Assembly (NCBI GenBank): GCA_910589415.1
Contig: OU342631.1
Coordinates: forward strand, 6,572,001-6,636,000
DNA length: 64,000 nucleotides
Source: Malachius bipustulatus
Taxonomy: Eukaryota > Arthropoda > Insecta > Coleoptera > Melyridae
Direction: 5' to 3'
The position numbers and the translations under genes are program-made. This document shows, piece by piece, positions 25,746 through 36,480 of the stretch. The notes below the pieces were generated by a model that was not told the DNA's origin, ran no database searches, and worked only from the letters and a program-made list of their open reading frames with translations. Position 1 is the first letter of the stretch, and each line of letters opens with the position of its first letter.

Positions 25746-27090
25746 AATTTCTAATAAAATCAAATTAATTTATCTTTTAATGTATAAATCATCTTTGAAA
25801 TAATTGTCTAACAATGTGGCTCTTTATAAAATAAAAAATATAAACGTAATAATATTTAAAAGGATTAATTGAGCTCGACAACAATGCACTTTCGGAGTTT
25901 TCCGGTATCGACCACTAGCTTTCGGCTTTTCATCCATGAGGCGTTAAGGGTTATTTTCCCCCTACTTGTTGGGACGTTACATGCATGTCCCAGAAGCTTA
26001 AAAAAACAAAAAAATCATGCCGAAATAAAAAGGAAACGCTCTATACAAAAATCAAGTGTGACTAAAATTTCCATAAACGCACTTGAAAAATATTGAACAA
26101 CGCTTGGATCAGGATAGCTGAGTCAAATGTAGTCTTTATAAGTATAATGCAAAAATTAGTCATATTTTCCGTATTTGTATTTCTGATTTTATTGCAAGCA
26201 CCTACCTAACCTATTTATACCAAAACACCAGCAAGATCCAAAAGTGAAACCACGTAAAAGAAATCTTTAAATTACCATTTACCAAAACTAAATAACGCAA
26301 CTTGGTATTAATTTTGCTATTTCGAAAAGAAAGTTCAATTATATGTCACAATAATTAATTAAAGCACAAGTTATACAGGCGGGTGGCTCGAAAAACGAAA
26401 CAGGCATGTTTTGAGTATAGGTTTTAAGGCACTTTGACGGCAATTAAAAAAAGAACGCTCGAGGCAGTCCTTTTTTGTTTCATACGGGACATGGTATTGA
26501 AGTGGTTGCGTTTACCCATTTTATTCATCCCCTAAATCCCGGGTTGATTTCAATAACTTTGTGATTTTAAATGGGGCAACCTTCTGGAAGTGTTCAATTT
26601 ACTTCCGTTTCAACCTCCTACAAACAACTCATCATATCTTCCTCTCCAAACAATATAAATAGAAACTATAATGAAAATAACAACTACTATACAAAATACA
26701 ATTTCATACATAAATGAAAAACAAAATAAATAAAATAGAAACACTTAAAATGGCTGGAATGAAAAGTCAAGAAAATAACTTTACTGTAAATTAAAAAAAA
26801 AAAAACGCTAAAGATCAATAATATAACTATGAGTGATCAAGATGCTAATTTTATTTCACTATAAAGAAAGAAACTAAAAAAAAAAGATAGCATATCGATT
26901 GGTTCAATTATTTACTTCATAATTAATTGGTTCAATTAATAAATACCTAACCAATTTAACGAGCATTTTGTTGCTCGTGACTAAATTAATCAATATATTA
27001 GTCAAGATTAAAACTATTTTGGACTATATATAATACAGATATGTCTATAAAAGTGACATAATATATCAAATTTATATTTCTTTTTAATGG
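25746..27090. other. Intergenic spacer between divergent genes
   Basis: No conserved coding segment was found. At 26,376 a single arm begins CAGGCGGGTGGCTCG without a clear partner. The rest is AT-rich with poly-A runs (26,690-26,890). Confidence 0.4.
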
Positions 27091-27094
27091 AATG

Positions 27095-27850
27095 CCCTTA
27101 TGTTATTGCATTTTTAGATTGTCTGAGATGAAAAAATAAAAAAGGTGACTGGCGTGGCCTAGTGGTTAACTCTGCTGACTACGGAGCCGTAGATCGCGGG
27201 TTGGAGACTCAGCTGCCCGCATTACTTTTCAGATTCATTTTCGAATGTCTGTGAAAAGTAAAACAAGCGATTGAAGGTTTGAAAGGCTATTTATATTTAA
27301 AATAATTGTGTCTGGCTAAATGAGCACGATCTCGAAGCCATATTACCAGAGTGAAGCGACTATGTCTTACCTATACAGCTAAGACCGATGCTCCCTCTTT
27401 TAAAAAAATAATAAAAAAATAAATAAAAAGGGTTTTCACAGTTGGAGTTTAGATTCAGTAGTTTTTAAGTTATAAGCAAGTGAAAGTCGCAATTTTCGAA
27501 GTTCAAGGCACTGCACAACTGAAACAGCTCAAGACAGGAAAACTGCTCACATGTCCCTATTTTAACTTTTTTGTAATATATCCTATATGAGGTAAATGAA
27601 ATGTTTATACAGGGTGATAAAAAATCTGAAAAAACCTGAGAATTCTCAACGCGTCGCTAAATAAGAAAAACACTAAAAAAGTACAAATATTCCTGTACCA
27701 TGGAATAGAACATATGAAAAGTTCAAGTATAGGGACATGTAAGCCGTTTTTCTGTCTATCTTGGGTCGTTTTCGTTGTATAGGGCCTTGAACTTCGAAAA
27801 TTGCGATTTTGACGTGTTTATAATTCCTTAACTGCTCAGTTTAAAAAACC
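27095..27850. repeat. Hairpin element, family A (copy 2), interrupted by a SINE
   Basis: The left arm starts near 27,110 with GCATTTTTAGATTGTCTGAGA, is split by the SINE at 27,145-27,428 and resumes at 27,429 with CACAGTTGGAGTTTAGATTC. The right arm (27,690-27,850) repeats it inverted: AGGGACATGTAAGCCGTTTT, then CTTCGAAAATTGCGATTTTG. A central CAGGGTGATAAAAAATCTG lies near 27,612. Confidence 0.7.
27145..27428 (+). mobile_element. tRNA-derived SINE inserted in a hairpin element
   Basis: The head carries an exact Pol III A-box, TGGCCTAGTGG (27,155-27,165), and a weaker B-box, GGTTGGAGACT (27,199-27,209), at tRNA-like spacing. The body contains AAAAGTAAAACAAGCG and CACGATCTCGAAGCCATATTACCAGAG-type sequence, and the 3' end is an A-rich tail (27,398-27,428). 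Similar A-rich stretches at both ends (AAAAAATAAAAAAG before, AAATAAATAAAAAG after) fit a target duplication. The element was retroposed into an existing inverted-repeat element. Confidence 0.75.
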
Positions 27851-27894
27851 GAAATTTCCTAATTTTTTCAAACGCAACGAAACCACTTCTCCCC

Positions 27895-28375
27895 CTGTTT
27901 TCGAGGGTGCTGAACACGATAGCGTATATAGGGCAAATTTCTTTTTCGGGTTCCGTTCACCCCCTATTGGCCAAAAACGACCCCTTTTTTAAAAATCTCC
28001 GTTCTAATGCCCCCGAGTCGGAAAAAACCGCGTGCCCGTCACCCTACGCCCACCCCCTTGGCCAAAAACCACCCTCCAAGGGGGTTGAAAATGTATTTTT
28101 TCTTATAATCCTGAATATTTCTGCATTCCTCCGTTTTTGAGGATGCTAAACACGATGGTAACCATCTTACACCTCTACCACCCGTTTTCATCCCCCCCCC
28201 CCAAATCGAGGAAACACCCTCCAAGGGGGTTGAAAATGTTTTTTTTTATCGGACAACCTGCCGCATACCCCCATCCCCCATTCAAGGGTTCTGAACACAA
28301 TGGTCACTTTAGACCTCTATCACCCCCCTAAATTGACAAAATCACCCTTCAAGGGGGTTGAATTTTTTTTTATCG
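27895..28375. repeat. Tandem GC-rich repeat with units of about 140 bp
   Basis: The motif CCAAGGGGGTTGAAAATG or a near match recurs at about 28,076, 28,211 and 28,348, and a GCTGAACACGAT-type motif recurs at about 27,909, 28,144 and 28,289. C-rich runs (up to 11 C near 28,192) sit between. This is a degenerate minisatellite with two to three units. It lies between the SINE-bearing hairpin and the piggyBac remnant. No gene function is seen; the open frames across it are repeat artefacts. Confidence 0.7.
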
Positions 28376-28379
28376 CGAA

Positions 28380-29755
28380 TGTTGGAAATGTTATTTTAGG
28401 TATATCATAATTTATATCGTGCTTTCTATTGGGAAAATATGGAGACAACGTTTCTGTTACTCTTACGTAAGAATGTGATGTTAATTTTGAAGAGTACCAG
28501 CAATGTAATTCCACTTGTAAAAGACCAAGACTACTAGTTCTCCCCCTAGGTTTACTAAAAGATTATCATTATAATATTATTATTTGTAAGTACTTACATA
28601 AATTTGTTCAATATTTTCTATTTGCATTTGCATGTGCATTTGTATGTTCTACCTTATAAAAAAAAAATATATGTATGTAAAACCTTATAAGAGAAATTTT
28701 CGCGCCGAAAATTGCGAATGGTTAACTGATGAGAGATATGCCGTTTGAATGAGTCATAAGGATTGTGTTCTGTTTGAGAGGTATTTTAACAATAAATTAG
28801 AGCTGAGAAATTGTATAATAACATTTTTACACAATATTCTTGCCAATGAATAAGGTACAGTCTCATTATCCAAAATAAAACGTTAATGGATTTTCCCTTA
28901 TTCACAATCTAAACATGAAATCTAAAAGGGATGTAGATTTAATTTATTCTAAACGTTTGCTTCACGTAGGTAGCCGTAGTATAATACAATATATATGTAT
29001 AGCTGTAAATTAATAAGTGCAAAAAAATTTGATAATGATTCTTTGTTGAAAATTAAGCAAGCTTTAAAAATGAAAATACGTCATTCGCCCCTCTCCTTTT
29101 GCGATAGCCCCTCCCCGTGGAGGGAAGTTAAAAATGTAAATTTTAACGTTTTTCTTATGTTTGATTTATTCTAAATAAGAAAGGTGTCTTAATCTTTCAT
29201 AAATTTGAAATTTCAGAACTTTAAATGTCGTTGATTTTAATGGAAAATATGGTTTTTGCTATTCGTGCTATACTTATTATACCTGCGCTATTATAAGATA
29301 ATAAAATATATCTATTAGGTATAATGAAGTATAATTATTATTTTCCGTACTTAACACAAGTATAAAATTTATAGGAAAAGAAAAGTTCCTAGAACTTTTG
29401 GAGAATTCACCGCTAATGATTTCAAATGTCCTGGCAGAAGACTCAAGATGTGGGTGAATGCAAAAGAGAAAATTATAGATTTCTAAAAAGAACAAAAGTA
29501 AGGTAGGTACCTATACCGACTAAGAGTTCAAAATGCCATAATCGCAAAAAAAAATCAAAACACTTTATAATGATAATATGATTCAGCACCGTCTAAAATA
29601 AAAAAAATCTCTGAAGATTGTGGTCTTGTGTTAAAAGTAGGTGATTGTTTTATAAATTTTATATACCGGATCACCGATCCACACAAGAAATATTATATTT
29701 TATTCGCTTAATCCTTTGACTATTATCTTTTATTTAATAGTCTGAGGCTTAATCG
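28380..29755. other. Intergenic stretch without recognised genes
   Basis: AT-rich. A single CCCCTCCCCGTGGAGGG segment at 29,107-29,123 resembles the repeat unit of the tandem array just upstream. No conserved peptide was found. Confidence 0.4.
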
Positions 29756-29756
29756 G

Positions 29757-29915
29757 ATGGATGGAACTATTGGAACTGGTAAAAGTTCCAATAAAGCTGA
29801 TGAGTGATTATTGGAGTCGAAGTGAATTATATTCCTTTCCTCTTCCTAAAGATGTAATGCCTCGGAACAGGTTTGAACTCCTAAAATTCTGGCATTTCAA
29901 CAATAATGACGAAGT
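29757..29915 (+). pseudogene. piggyBac-like transposase fragment
   Basis: The frame from 29,761 reads LVKVPIKLMSDYWSRSEL, then MPRNRFELLKFWHFNNN. This is the N-terminal part of the piggyBac transposase domain (DDE_Tnp_1_7), where a K-P-x-x-x-D-Y-W-S segment precedes a M-x-R-N-R-F-x-x-L-L-x-F-x-H-F-N-N motif. No catalytic Asp region or terminal repeats are visible, and the frame runs into a C/G-rich repeat at about 30,000. Only this scrap of about 50 codons is recognisable. Confidence 0.8.
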
Positions 29916-29959
29916 TGTCCCTATATTTTCGGAATTATTGGGGAGGGGCAACATTCTCC

Positions 29960-30460
29960 TAACAAAAGTTGTTTGGTTTTGATGGGGGACATCGTTTGCA
30001 CACTAGAATCACCCCCACCGCCACCCCATCCCCTGCATAAGCTTGGGGGTGAGTTTGACGATTTAAATATAGGAACCCCCATTTTTTATTGCGGGTTATG
30101 ATTCAGCGTAGAAAAAAACAAACTTTTGTATGAAATTTGTTTGTCCGATTTCGCCCTCATCCCCTAAACAAGGTAGACAAAAACGGCTTTCTCGAGGCTT
30201 TGATTATTTTCTTATGACTCGACATTTGCTTAGAGGAATAATTGCAGGGGCGATGTTGTTTGGTTTTGAGGGGGACATCGTTTGCACACAATAAGAATCA
30301 TTCACCCCCCACCCCCTGCATAGGGGTGAGGGGGGGGGGGGGGGTCTGGTCTGCAAATGGAAGCCGTTTTTGTCTTCCATGTTTAGGGGTTGAGGGCAAA
30401 ATTGAAAAAATAATTTCATACAAAAGATTGTTTTTCTCCACGCTGAAATCATTATTAGCC
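29960..30460. repeat. Complex GC-rich repeat with direct and inverted copies
   Basis: GTTGTTTGGTTTTGA followed by GGGGGACATCGTTTGCACAC occurs at about 29,968 and again at about 30,253 in direct orientation. Between and after these, a segment at 30,100-30,190 (CAGCGTAGAAAAAAACAAAC to GACAAAAACGGCTT) is repeated inverted at 30,361-30,445. Runs of C (30,304-30,316) and a run of 15 G (30,330-30,344) flank the second copy. The unit may be part of an unknown mobile element. Confidence 0.75.
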
Positions 30461-30608
30461 GTAATACAAAATGCGGATTCCTATTTAAATCATCAAAGTC
30501 AATGAAAAAAATTCACTAAGGCGTTGTTATCTAAGCAATTGATTAGTTTTTTAACTGTCAAAGAAGTGTAATGAATTTTTTAAACATCAAACTTCGTTGT
30601 CTAATTAA

Positions 30609-30757
30609 TGCCCGTATTCACAAACGATAATTTCCTAAATAATTACGTAATCAATTATCCCCATCTCATTCTATTGCAAAAAAACTGCATATCTCCATCT
30701 CACTCATTTAATTAATTACGTAATTATTTAGGAAATTATCGTTTGTGAATACGGGCA
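30609..30757. repeat. 149-bp palindromic MITE with TAA target duplication
   Basis: TGCCCGTATTCACAAACGAT at the left is repeated exactly inverted at the right (ATCGTTTGTGAATACGGGCA), and the arms continue through TAATTTCCTAAATAATTACG. TAA stands directly outside each end (30,606-30,608 and 30,758-30,760). A 3-bp TAA duplication is typical of PIF/Harbinger elements. A similar right arm occurs at about 16,262-16,305. Confidence 0.85.
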
Positions 30758-31079
30758 TAAATATTATTTAAAAATAATCACTATAAATGACACTCTCAAA
30801 CTATTTAATCAATGGGATATCATAGGTTAAAAATAAAGACTGTCGTTAAGCTTTAACGACAGTCTCTAAGTTTTAATAGAAGGGAAATCATACGGCCCAT
30901 TAAAAATAATTTCGATATTGCACTCTCGAATCGAAATTCTCCAAATTTGAAGCTGCTATGCGCAGGCGTGATAAGTCGATTATAGCGACATAAAGAAGGA
31001 TTTGCATATTTCTGTAGCCCGTCACTGTCACTCAAAATAACAGAAAACAAATTTAATAAACGTCAACTGTCATGTCAAC

Positions 31080-31433
31080 AGCTTCAATTATAATATGCCT
31101 TTTCCGTCCTATGCTGTCTGTCTGAAGTGTCAGTGTCAGTGTCTAGTCAAATCAAATGTGTATGTGTAATGTGTTCTCCACTCATCTCAGGACCAGAAGG
31201 CATAATTATTATAAATAAATAAATAATTTTGTGATGTTCAGTGTGTATATTTGATGTTTATAAACCTCTCGATGTATCCCTCGATACATTCGTGTGTTAC
31301 TCGTTAATTTAAACCTAAAACAACCTACAATTCCCGTTGATAATCTTGAAACAAAAGGTCATATCAAGCAGATAAACCTCCACTAACACTTCTTTAATAA
31401 TCGAATCATAATCTAAAAAACCCTTGATCCAGG
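31080..31433 (+). promoter_or_regulatory. Probable promoter and 5' UTR region of Mo25/CAB39
   Basis: The stretch upstream of the Mo25 start codon contains initiator-like TCAGT repeats (31,129-31,142) and a less AT-rich segment at 31,095-31,200, with no TATA box. GATCCAG lies immediately before GATG at 31,433, so the start codon may lie just after a spliced 5' UTR junction. The transcription start cannot be placed. Confidence 0.35.
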
Positions 31434-31822
31434 ATGCCTCTATTCGGAAAATCTACCAAGAGTCCTGCTGACGTCGTGAGGGCACTTAAGGAGGCCGTCA
31501 ACAGCCTGGAGAAGGGCGATAAGAAAGCCGAAAAAGCCCAAGAAGACGTCAGTAAAAACTTGGTTCTCATCAAGAACATGCTCTATGGAACTTCGGACAC
31601 TGAGCCACAGGCTGATATTATTGTGGCCCAACTGGCTCAGGAACTCTACAACAGCAACCTGCTCCTGTTGCTTATCCAGAACCTTAACCGGATAGACTTT
31701 GAGGGAAAGAAAGACGTAGCCCAAGTGTTCAACAACATATTGCGCAGACAGATTGGAACTAGGTCTCCCACAGTCGAGTATATTTGTACCAAGCCCGAAA
31801 TATTGTTTACGCTTATGACTGG
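31434..31822 (+). CDS. Mo25: Mo25 / CAB39 scaffold protein, coding exon 1
   Basis: Residues 1-129 of a 336-residue Mo25 (calcium-binding protein 39) protein. Mo25 is a cytosolic helical-repeat scaffold. With the pseudokinase STRAD it locks LKB1/STK11 in an active form, and it also activates GCK-family kinases such as SPAK/OSR1 and MST-type kinases. The exon opens [20 protein letters not shown], the hallmark N-terminus (family MPFPFGKSHKSPADIV), and ends in the conserved [19 protein letters not shown]. The start is the first in-frame ATG after stops and matches family length. The donor GTGAGT follows at 31,823, splitting a Gly codon after two bases. No substitutions that would suggest a pseudogene are seen. 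Confidence 0.97.
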
Positions 31823-32063
31823 GTGAGTAGAGCTTTATTCTTATTTATCGAGCATGCAAGGTTCTTCATAAATTTGTATCTACTCGTCTAGGTGAAGGTG
31901 AAGCGGCCGAGCAGTTTTTCTAGTAATCTTCTTGGAAAACTGATGAACGCAGTTTGTGAATTGCTTGCCCTCGTGTTTGTCCTGCTCGTTTGATTTTTTG
32001 TTGATATGGCCCCTGATTATTATTCAGCAGCTGGGACCGTAATTACTTGAAATTACTTGAAAA

Positions 32064-33950
32064 TTGGTACCTAATCATTTTTCTTGTTTTGTTAGAACTG
32101 GGCTGACATTTTTTGAGATAGGTACTCCACTCATTCTGCAGATACTTAACATTAGGTATTGCTGCTTTGGCTTGTCGGTTCTTAATTTCGGAGAGATTTT
32201 AAATCAGTTATCAATGACTCCAGGCTCTTCCAAAGCAACAACTTTTACAGCCAATATTATAAAGGCTCATTAGGCTAACGGGCAGATTTCTGTACTCGTT
32301 TTTGAAGCTAATATCGACGTCAAGTGACTTATTAACATTTTTGTACCTAATTACTTTTATGTCAAGAATGGATAAATAAAAAAAATCCACACAGACTCGA
32401 TACCTTCTTCAGAAATGGCCACAGAAATCTGCCTGTTAACTTAATGAGCCTTTATAATACACGCTGTTAATCTTTCAGCAAGTATTTTTGATGTTAGTAT
32501 AATGCAGTTATGCCTGATCTTCTATCTTACATCTACAAACATTTTTGTTTATAGCTAAGCTGCACCTACCTGATACATCGCTATTTTTCTCATCTCATCT
32601 CATCAGGGAAAAATTAAAATTTTCTTTTAATGAGAGACTAATTTTATAGAAAGAGTTACCAGATTTATGTGAAACGCATTATGCAGAATCCCAGAAGTTC
32701 TTACTGATATCATGTCCTTATCCTTATATAACCATTACTTTTTGTCATCCCCCTATCCTCAAAACATAATGATCCACTAATGATTTATTTAGTGAATAAT
32801 TCATTCATGTGTAAATGAAATGAATCAATTATTGATCATTAAATAACAATTAAGTTTTAAGTAAGCAACTGTTGCTAATTCATTGTTGATGTGATGATGT
32901 ACCTTTGGATAACAAATTCGTACAGGTGTAAGTTGTTTTTTATTACAACTTGCAGTTTCAAATTGCCTCAAACATTAAATAAAAATTAGGCTCTGGCTCT
33001 GCCCATAGATGTGGGTGTAGCGTTTCCTTGCACAAGAATTTCTATGAGGAAGCATAGTTGTGTCTCAGAAAATATTCAGTTTTGTTTGTGTACTTATTGA
33101 ATATTAATTATCATAAATTATATTGACATGTGCATTAAGGAACACTTTTCTGGGGACTTGCATCTACACAGAGTTTATTGATAATTGTCTTGATCAGGTT
33201 ATCCCTTATATTTTTGTATACAGGATTGTCTTCAGATTACAACAAATTACATCAAGTAGCTGCACATCAAAGGCCCTAACAGATGCTTCTGGTGTGGGGT
33301 GTGGGTAAAGATACTCATTAAGTATCATTTTATTTACATTGTGCATAGCATAAATGAACTCTTTTATCTAAGACGCATATTACAATTTACTGTCAAATTT
33401 AAAAGTAGGACGCTTGGTGTGTTAACAGGATCCGCACAGCTCAATCTTGATGGTTTAAGTTTTAGAAGTGTAGGTTAAAATGACCTTGACCTTATTATTG
33501 CCAAGTTCAAGTAGGTATAATTGATTTTCTCTGGCCTAGACATATATTGTAGTGCCATTGCAATGGTTCCTGTAAATGGTAACCTTTCTGAACCAGTCCC
33601 TTCAGTCTTCCAAAGTATTTTTGAGGGTTAGTCATACTCATAAAAATCAATATTTTATGATAGATAAGCAGGTGATAGATAAGCAACCCCTGTCTTAATA
33701 ATTTTACTGCTCGGCTTACTGTCTCTTATTCTAATATCAAATAAAGTTATTTAGGTACAGGATGAATTTTTCTTTAATATGATCCTATTCCTGTACACAT
33801 CTTGGAAAATATAGAATTTAGAGTCATGGTTAAATGGGTAAAAGTAGTTAATTTTGCAAGACAGAGTAAATTCCTTTTTTCAAATTTCTCAAAAGTTATG
33901 TAACATATTAAAAAAAAAAAAATTTGTAGCACTTTAGTTATTGAGATAGA
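32064..33950. other. First Mo25 intron, 5' part
   Basis: No further exon is needed between 31,822 and 37,485, because the Gly-Tyr junction of the conserved protein is continuous. The stretch holds one MITE (32,250-32,465) and otherwise AT-rich sequence. The small open frames here are not supported as coding. Confidence 0.5.
32250..32465. repeat. Small MITE, family B (copy 2)
   Basis: Termini CAGCCAATATTATAAAGGCTC and GAGCCTTTATAATACACGCTG; internal landmarks are the same as in the copy at 16,034-16,258. TTA flanks both ends. It lies in Mo25 intron 1. Confidence 0.8.
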
Positions 33951-33954
33951 TTAA

Positions 33955-34770
33955 CAACTTAGGAGTCTGCAGATGAGTAACCAGGTCAAGAATCTAGGAA
34001 TTAATCTGGATACTAAACTGACATGGATGGAACTCACACCTGCGGAAAACCATAAATAAAAGCAAAAGGGCCTTGATGTCATGCAGAAGGTCCTTTGCAA
34101 AAACATGGGGCCTAAAACCACATGTGGTTCACTGGCTATACACAGCCGTGATCAGACCCATAATGACTTACGGATGCCTGATCTGGTGGCCCAAAACCAG
34201 CCAGAGACAGACTAATATGAAACTCCAAGGTGTTCAAAGAGTGGCATGCCTGTGCATAATGGGAGCCATGAACACCACATCAACAGCAGCCCTAGAACCT
34301 AACTCCTCTTGATATATATATCAAAAGCGAGGGGAGGATAGGGGCATATAGGCTGGAACAAAATAACAACTGAGGTAAACCTGGACCACTAGGTCCTAGG
34401 TCACTCCTAAGCTCATTTCATCAATGATCCATTACTTGTGATGCACTCTGATGGGATGAGCCCTAAAATCACATTTAAGAAAAGCTTCCCAATCGACTGG
34501 GAAGAATGGAAACAAATGGAAGAGTTATGTCTGAAACGAGGTCTGAAAAGAGGACTGATTTGGTACATAGACGGTTCCAAAACAGACTTATGAGCAGGAG
34601 CCGGCTTGTATGGAGTGTCCTCCAGATACAGCATGTCTGTATCACTAGGGAAGCACACCACAATCATGCAAGCCGAAATACATGCAATACATCAATGTGT
34701 CGGAGAATGTATGAGAAAGAACTATAAGAACAGGGAAATCTACATACTCTCCAAATGTGAACGCGAAAGA
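33955..34770 (+). mobile_element. LINE 3' portion (RT end and partial RNase H), degenerate
   Basis: Successive frames read VKNLGINLDTKLTW (33,985-34,030), then SFAKTWGLKPHVVHWLYTAV and IRPIMTYGCLIWW (34,090-34,190), then VQRVACLCIMGAMNTTSTAA (34,225-34,290). This is the RT C-terminal region of LINEs with an RNase H domain (I, LOA and R1 group). At 34,555-34,700 shifted frames read GLIWYIDGSKTD and HTTIMQAEIHAIHQCV, the start of RNase H. Stops and frame changes show the copy is dead. It lies in the first Mo25 intron, in sense orientation. Confidence 0.8.
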
Positions 34771-35078
34771 GAATGCGATAGATAGGCAATGTCTAACCTA
34801 TCAATTTTTAATTAATTTGTTCTGACACGAGTCGTGACACAAGTTGCAAATTGTTGTCGCTTTGTTAGTTTCTGTATCAATATGACAACGTACAGATCCC
34901 CTCCTCTATCCTCTCCTAATGTGCATGCACTCGAATACAGCTATCTTCTCCCATGCATTTCTACATACCTACCATCATGCAGTTATCATGGTATAGAATG
35001 ATACAGATAGCAGAAGCTTGCCAAAGACTTATAACTTGGAGTCAACAAGGTTACTGGATAAGACCAACCAAGACACAG

Positions 35079-35319
35079 GTCCGGTTGCACAAACGTTAAT
35101 TACAGATCTGACAGATAATTATTACTGATTTTAAAATGCCCTGTATTATCAAAATGTTGGTCTGATATTGCTGGAAATAAATTCTACTCCTTTTTAGAAG
35201 AGTTAATTACTGATAAAAAATAAAAGATCATTCAAAATATTAACTCTATTCTCAAAATTTGCAATTTAAAATCAGTAATTATCTGACAAATCTTTAATTA
35301 ACGTTTGTGCAACTGGTCC
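35079..35319. repeat. MITE inside LINE remains
   Basis: The left end GGTCCGGTTGCACAAACGTT is matched inverted at the right (AACGTTTGTGCAACTGGTCC). Inner arms TAATTACAGATCTGACAGAT and its inverse extend the repeat to about 60 bp, and AAAATCAGTAATTATCTGAC forms a further pair. It is inserted between two LINE RNase H segments. Confidence 0.75.
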
Positions 35320-35339
35320 ATAGTCTACTGAGTATTCCC

Positions 35340-36200
35340 TCGGATATAATGCCTAAGAGAATTGTGGGTGCACAATAGAAATGAACTCCTAACAGCAGAT
35401 TTCAGATGGTTCTCCAATGGATCCAAAACATCCACTGGAGCTGGGGTGTGTAGCGCTGTCTCGAAGAAGAGAGTCTTCTCAAGCCTGGGTCTTCACGAAA
35501 CAACTTTCCAAACCGAAATCTATGCCATAGAGCTCTGTGCGCAGATACAGGAAAAGATACACTGCCGACGCAGATCAATAAAGATATTTTCAGATAGCCA
35601 AACGGCTCCAGCAACTACAAGTCCAAGTTGGTCTGGAACTGTCGATTAACTTTTAATGCCCTAGCAAGGAGCAACAGAGTAACTCTGATCTGGATTCCGG
35701 GCCACTCTAGATATGGATAGAATGAACTTGCCAACTCTCTGGCCAGGAAAGGTGCCGAACCCGAATTTATCGGACCAGAACCAGCATTTTGGCATACGAA
35801 CATTGCCAATACAACAATAATAGGCAAATGGGATCTGAGGAAAGTCCTCCAGCACTAGCATAACTTACCAAGATTTCACCATTCGAAGGCCTTTATCGGA
35901 AACAAGGACTAAAGAACTATTGGAGCTTAACAGCAAAGAACTTAAATCCCTAATAGGACTATAGACTGGGCACTGGAAGCTGAACCATCACCTGAACAGG
36001 ATGGGTTTAGCGAACATCGCTGAAGGCGCCTGGCATTATCTCGTTGTAATCTAGTTGGGAAGAACCAGATTACAAACCTTCCAGACAGACTTTCTCAGAC
36101 CAGGACATGGATACATTACCAATAGTCAAGATGGTCAGCTTCCTTAGAGGGGCTGACCTGATGGGGTTAATGTAGCACTACTAGATGTGAGCCACAATAG
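35340..36200 (+). mobile_element. LINE RNase H and 3' region, degenerate (second piece)
   Basis: The frame 35,390-35,649 reads FRWFSNGSKTSTGAGVCSAV, then FQTEIYAIELCAQ and IKIFSDSQTA, a ribonuclease H domain. It continues in another frame as NALARSNRVTLIWIPGHSRYG, then NELANSLARKGAEPEFIGPE (35,655-35,780). Further on, LLTGHWKLNRHL-like and FLRPGH-like segments (about 35,960-36,110) mark the LINE C-terminus. The first catalytic Asp of the TDGSK motif has become Asn (SNGSK). Because an RNase H start also occurs at 34,555, these are two separate or internally rearranged copies. Confidence 0.75.
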
Positions 36201-36480
36201 ACCTACGGTCGCAGTGGAGGTATCACAATGAACCACTCACGATAAATCTAAAGCTTTTCTGTATCTCAAATAGATTACAATGGGAATCTATGCAAGTTCC
36301 TAATGTTTATATATTTTTTCATAGTTTTCGATTTCATAGATTGTAAGCGCCTCCTAATTTTTATACTTTTACTTTTTTATATTTTCTAGTAAGGTATTAT
36401 TGTTCTGTAGCAGATTGCAGACATGTTACGTGCTGAAAGTCAAACTCTGAATGAATAAAGTCTTATATTATCTCTAATAA

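Noticed and set aside
25869..26096. 75-codon plus-strand frame near the transporter promoter
   Set aside because: No family resemblance; it lies in the intergenic spacer and ends in lysine-rich AT sequence.
27965..28331. Proline-rich frames of 60-77 codons
   Set aside because: They run across a GC-rich tandem repeat in several frames and strands at once, as expected from base composition.
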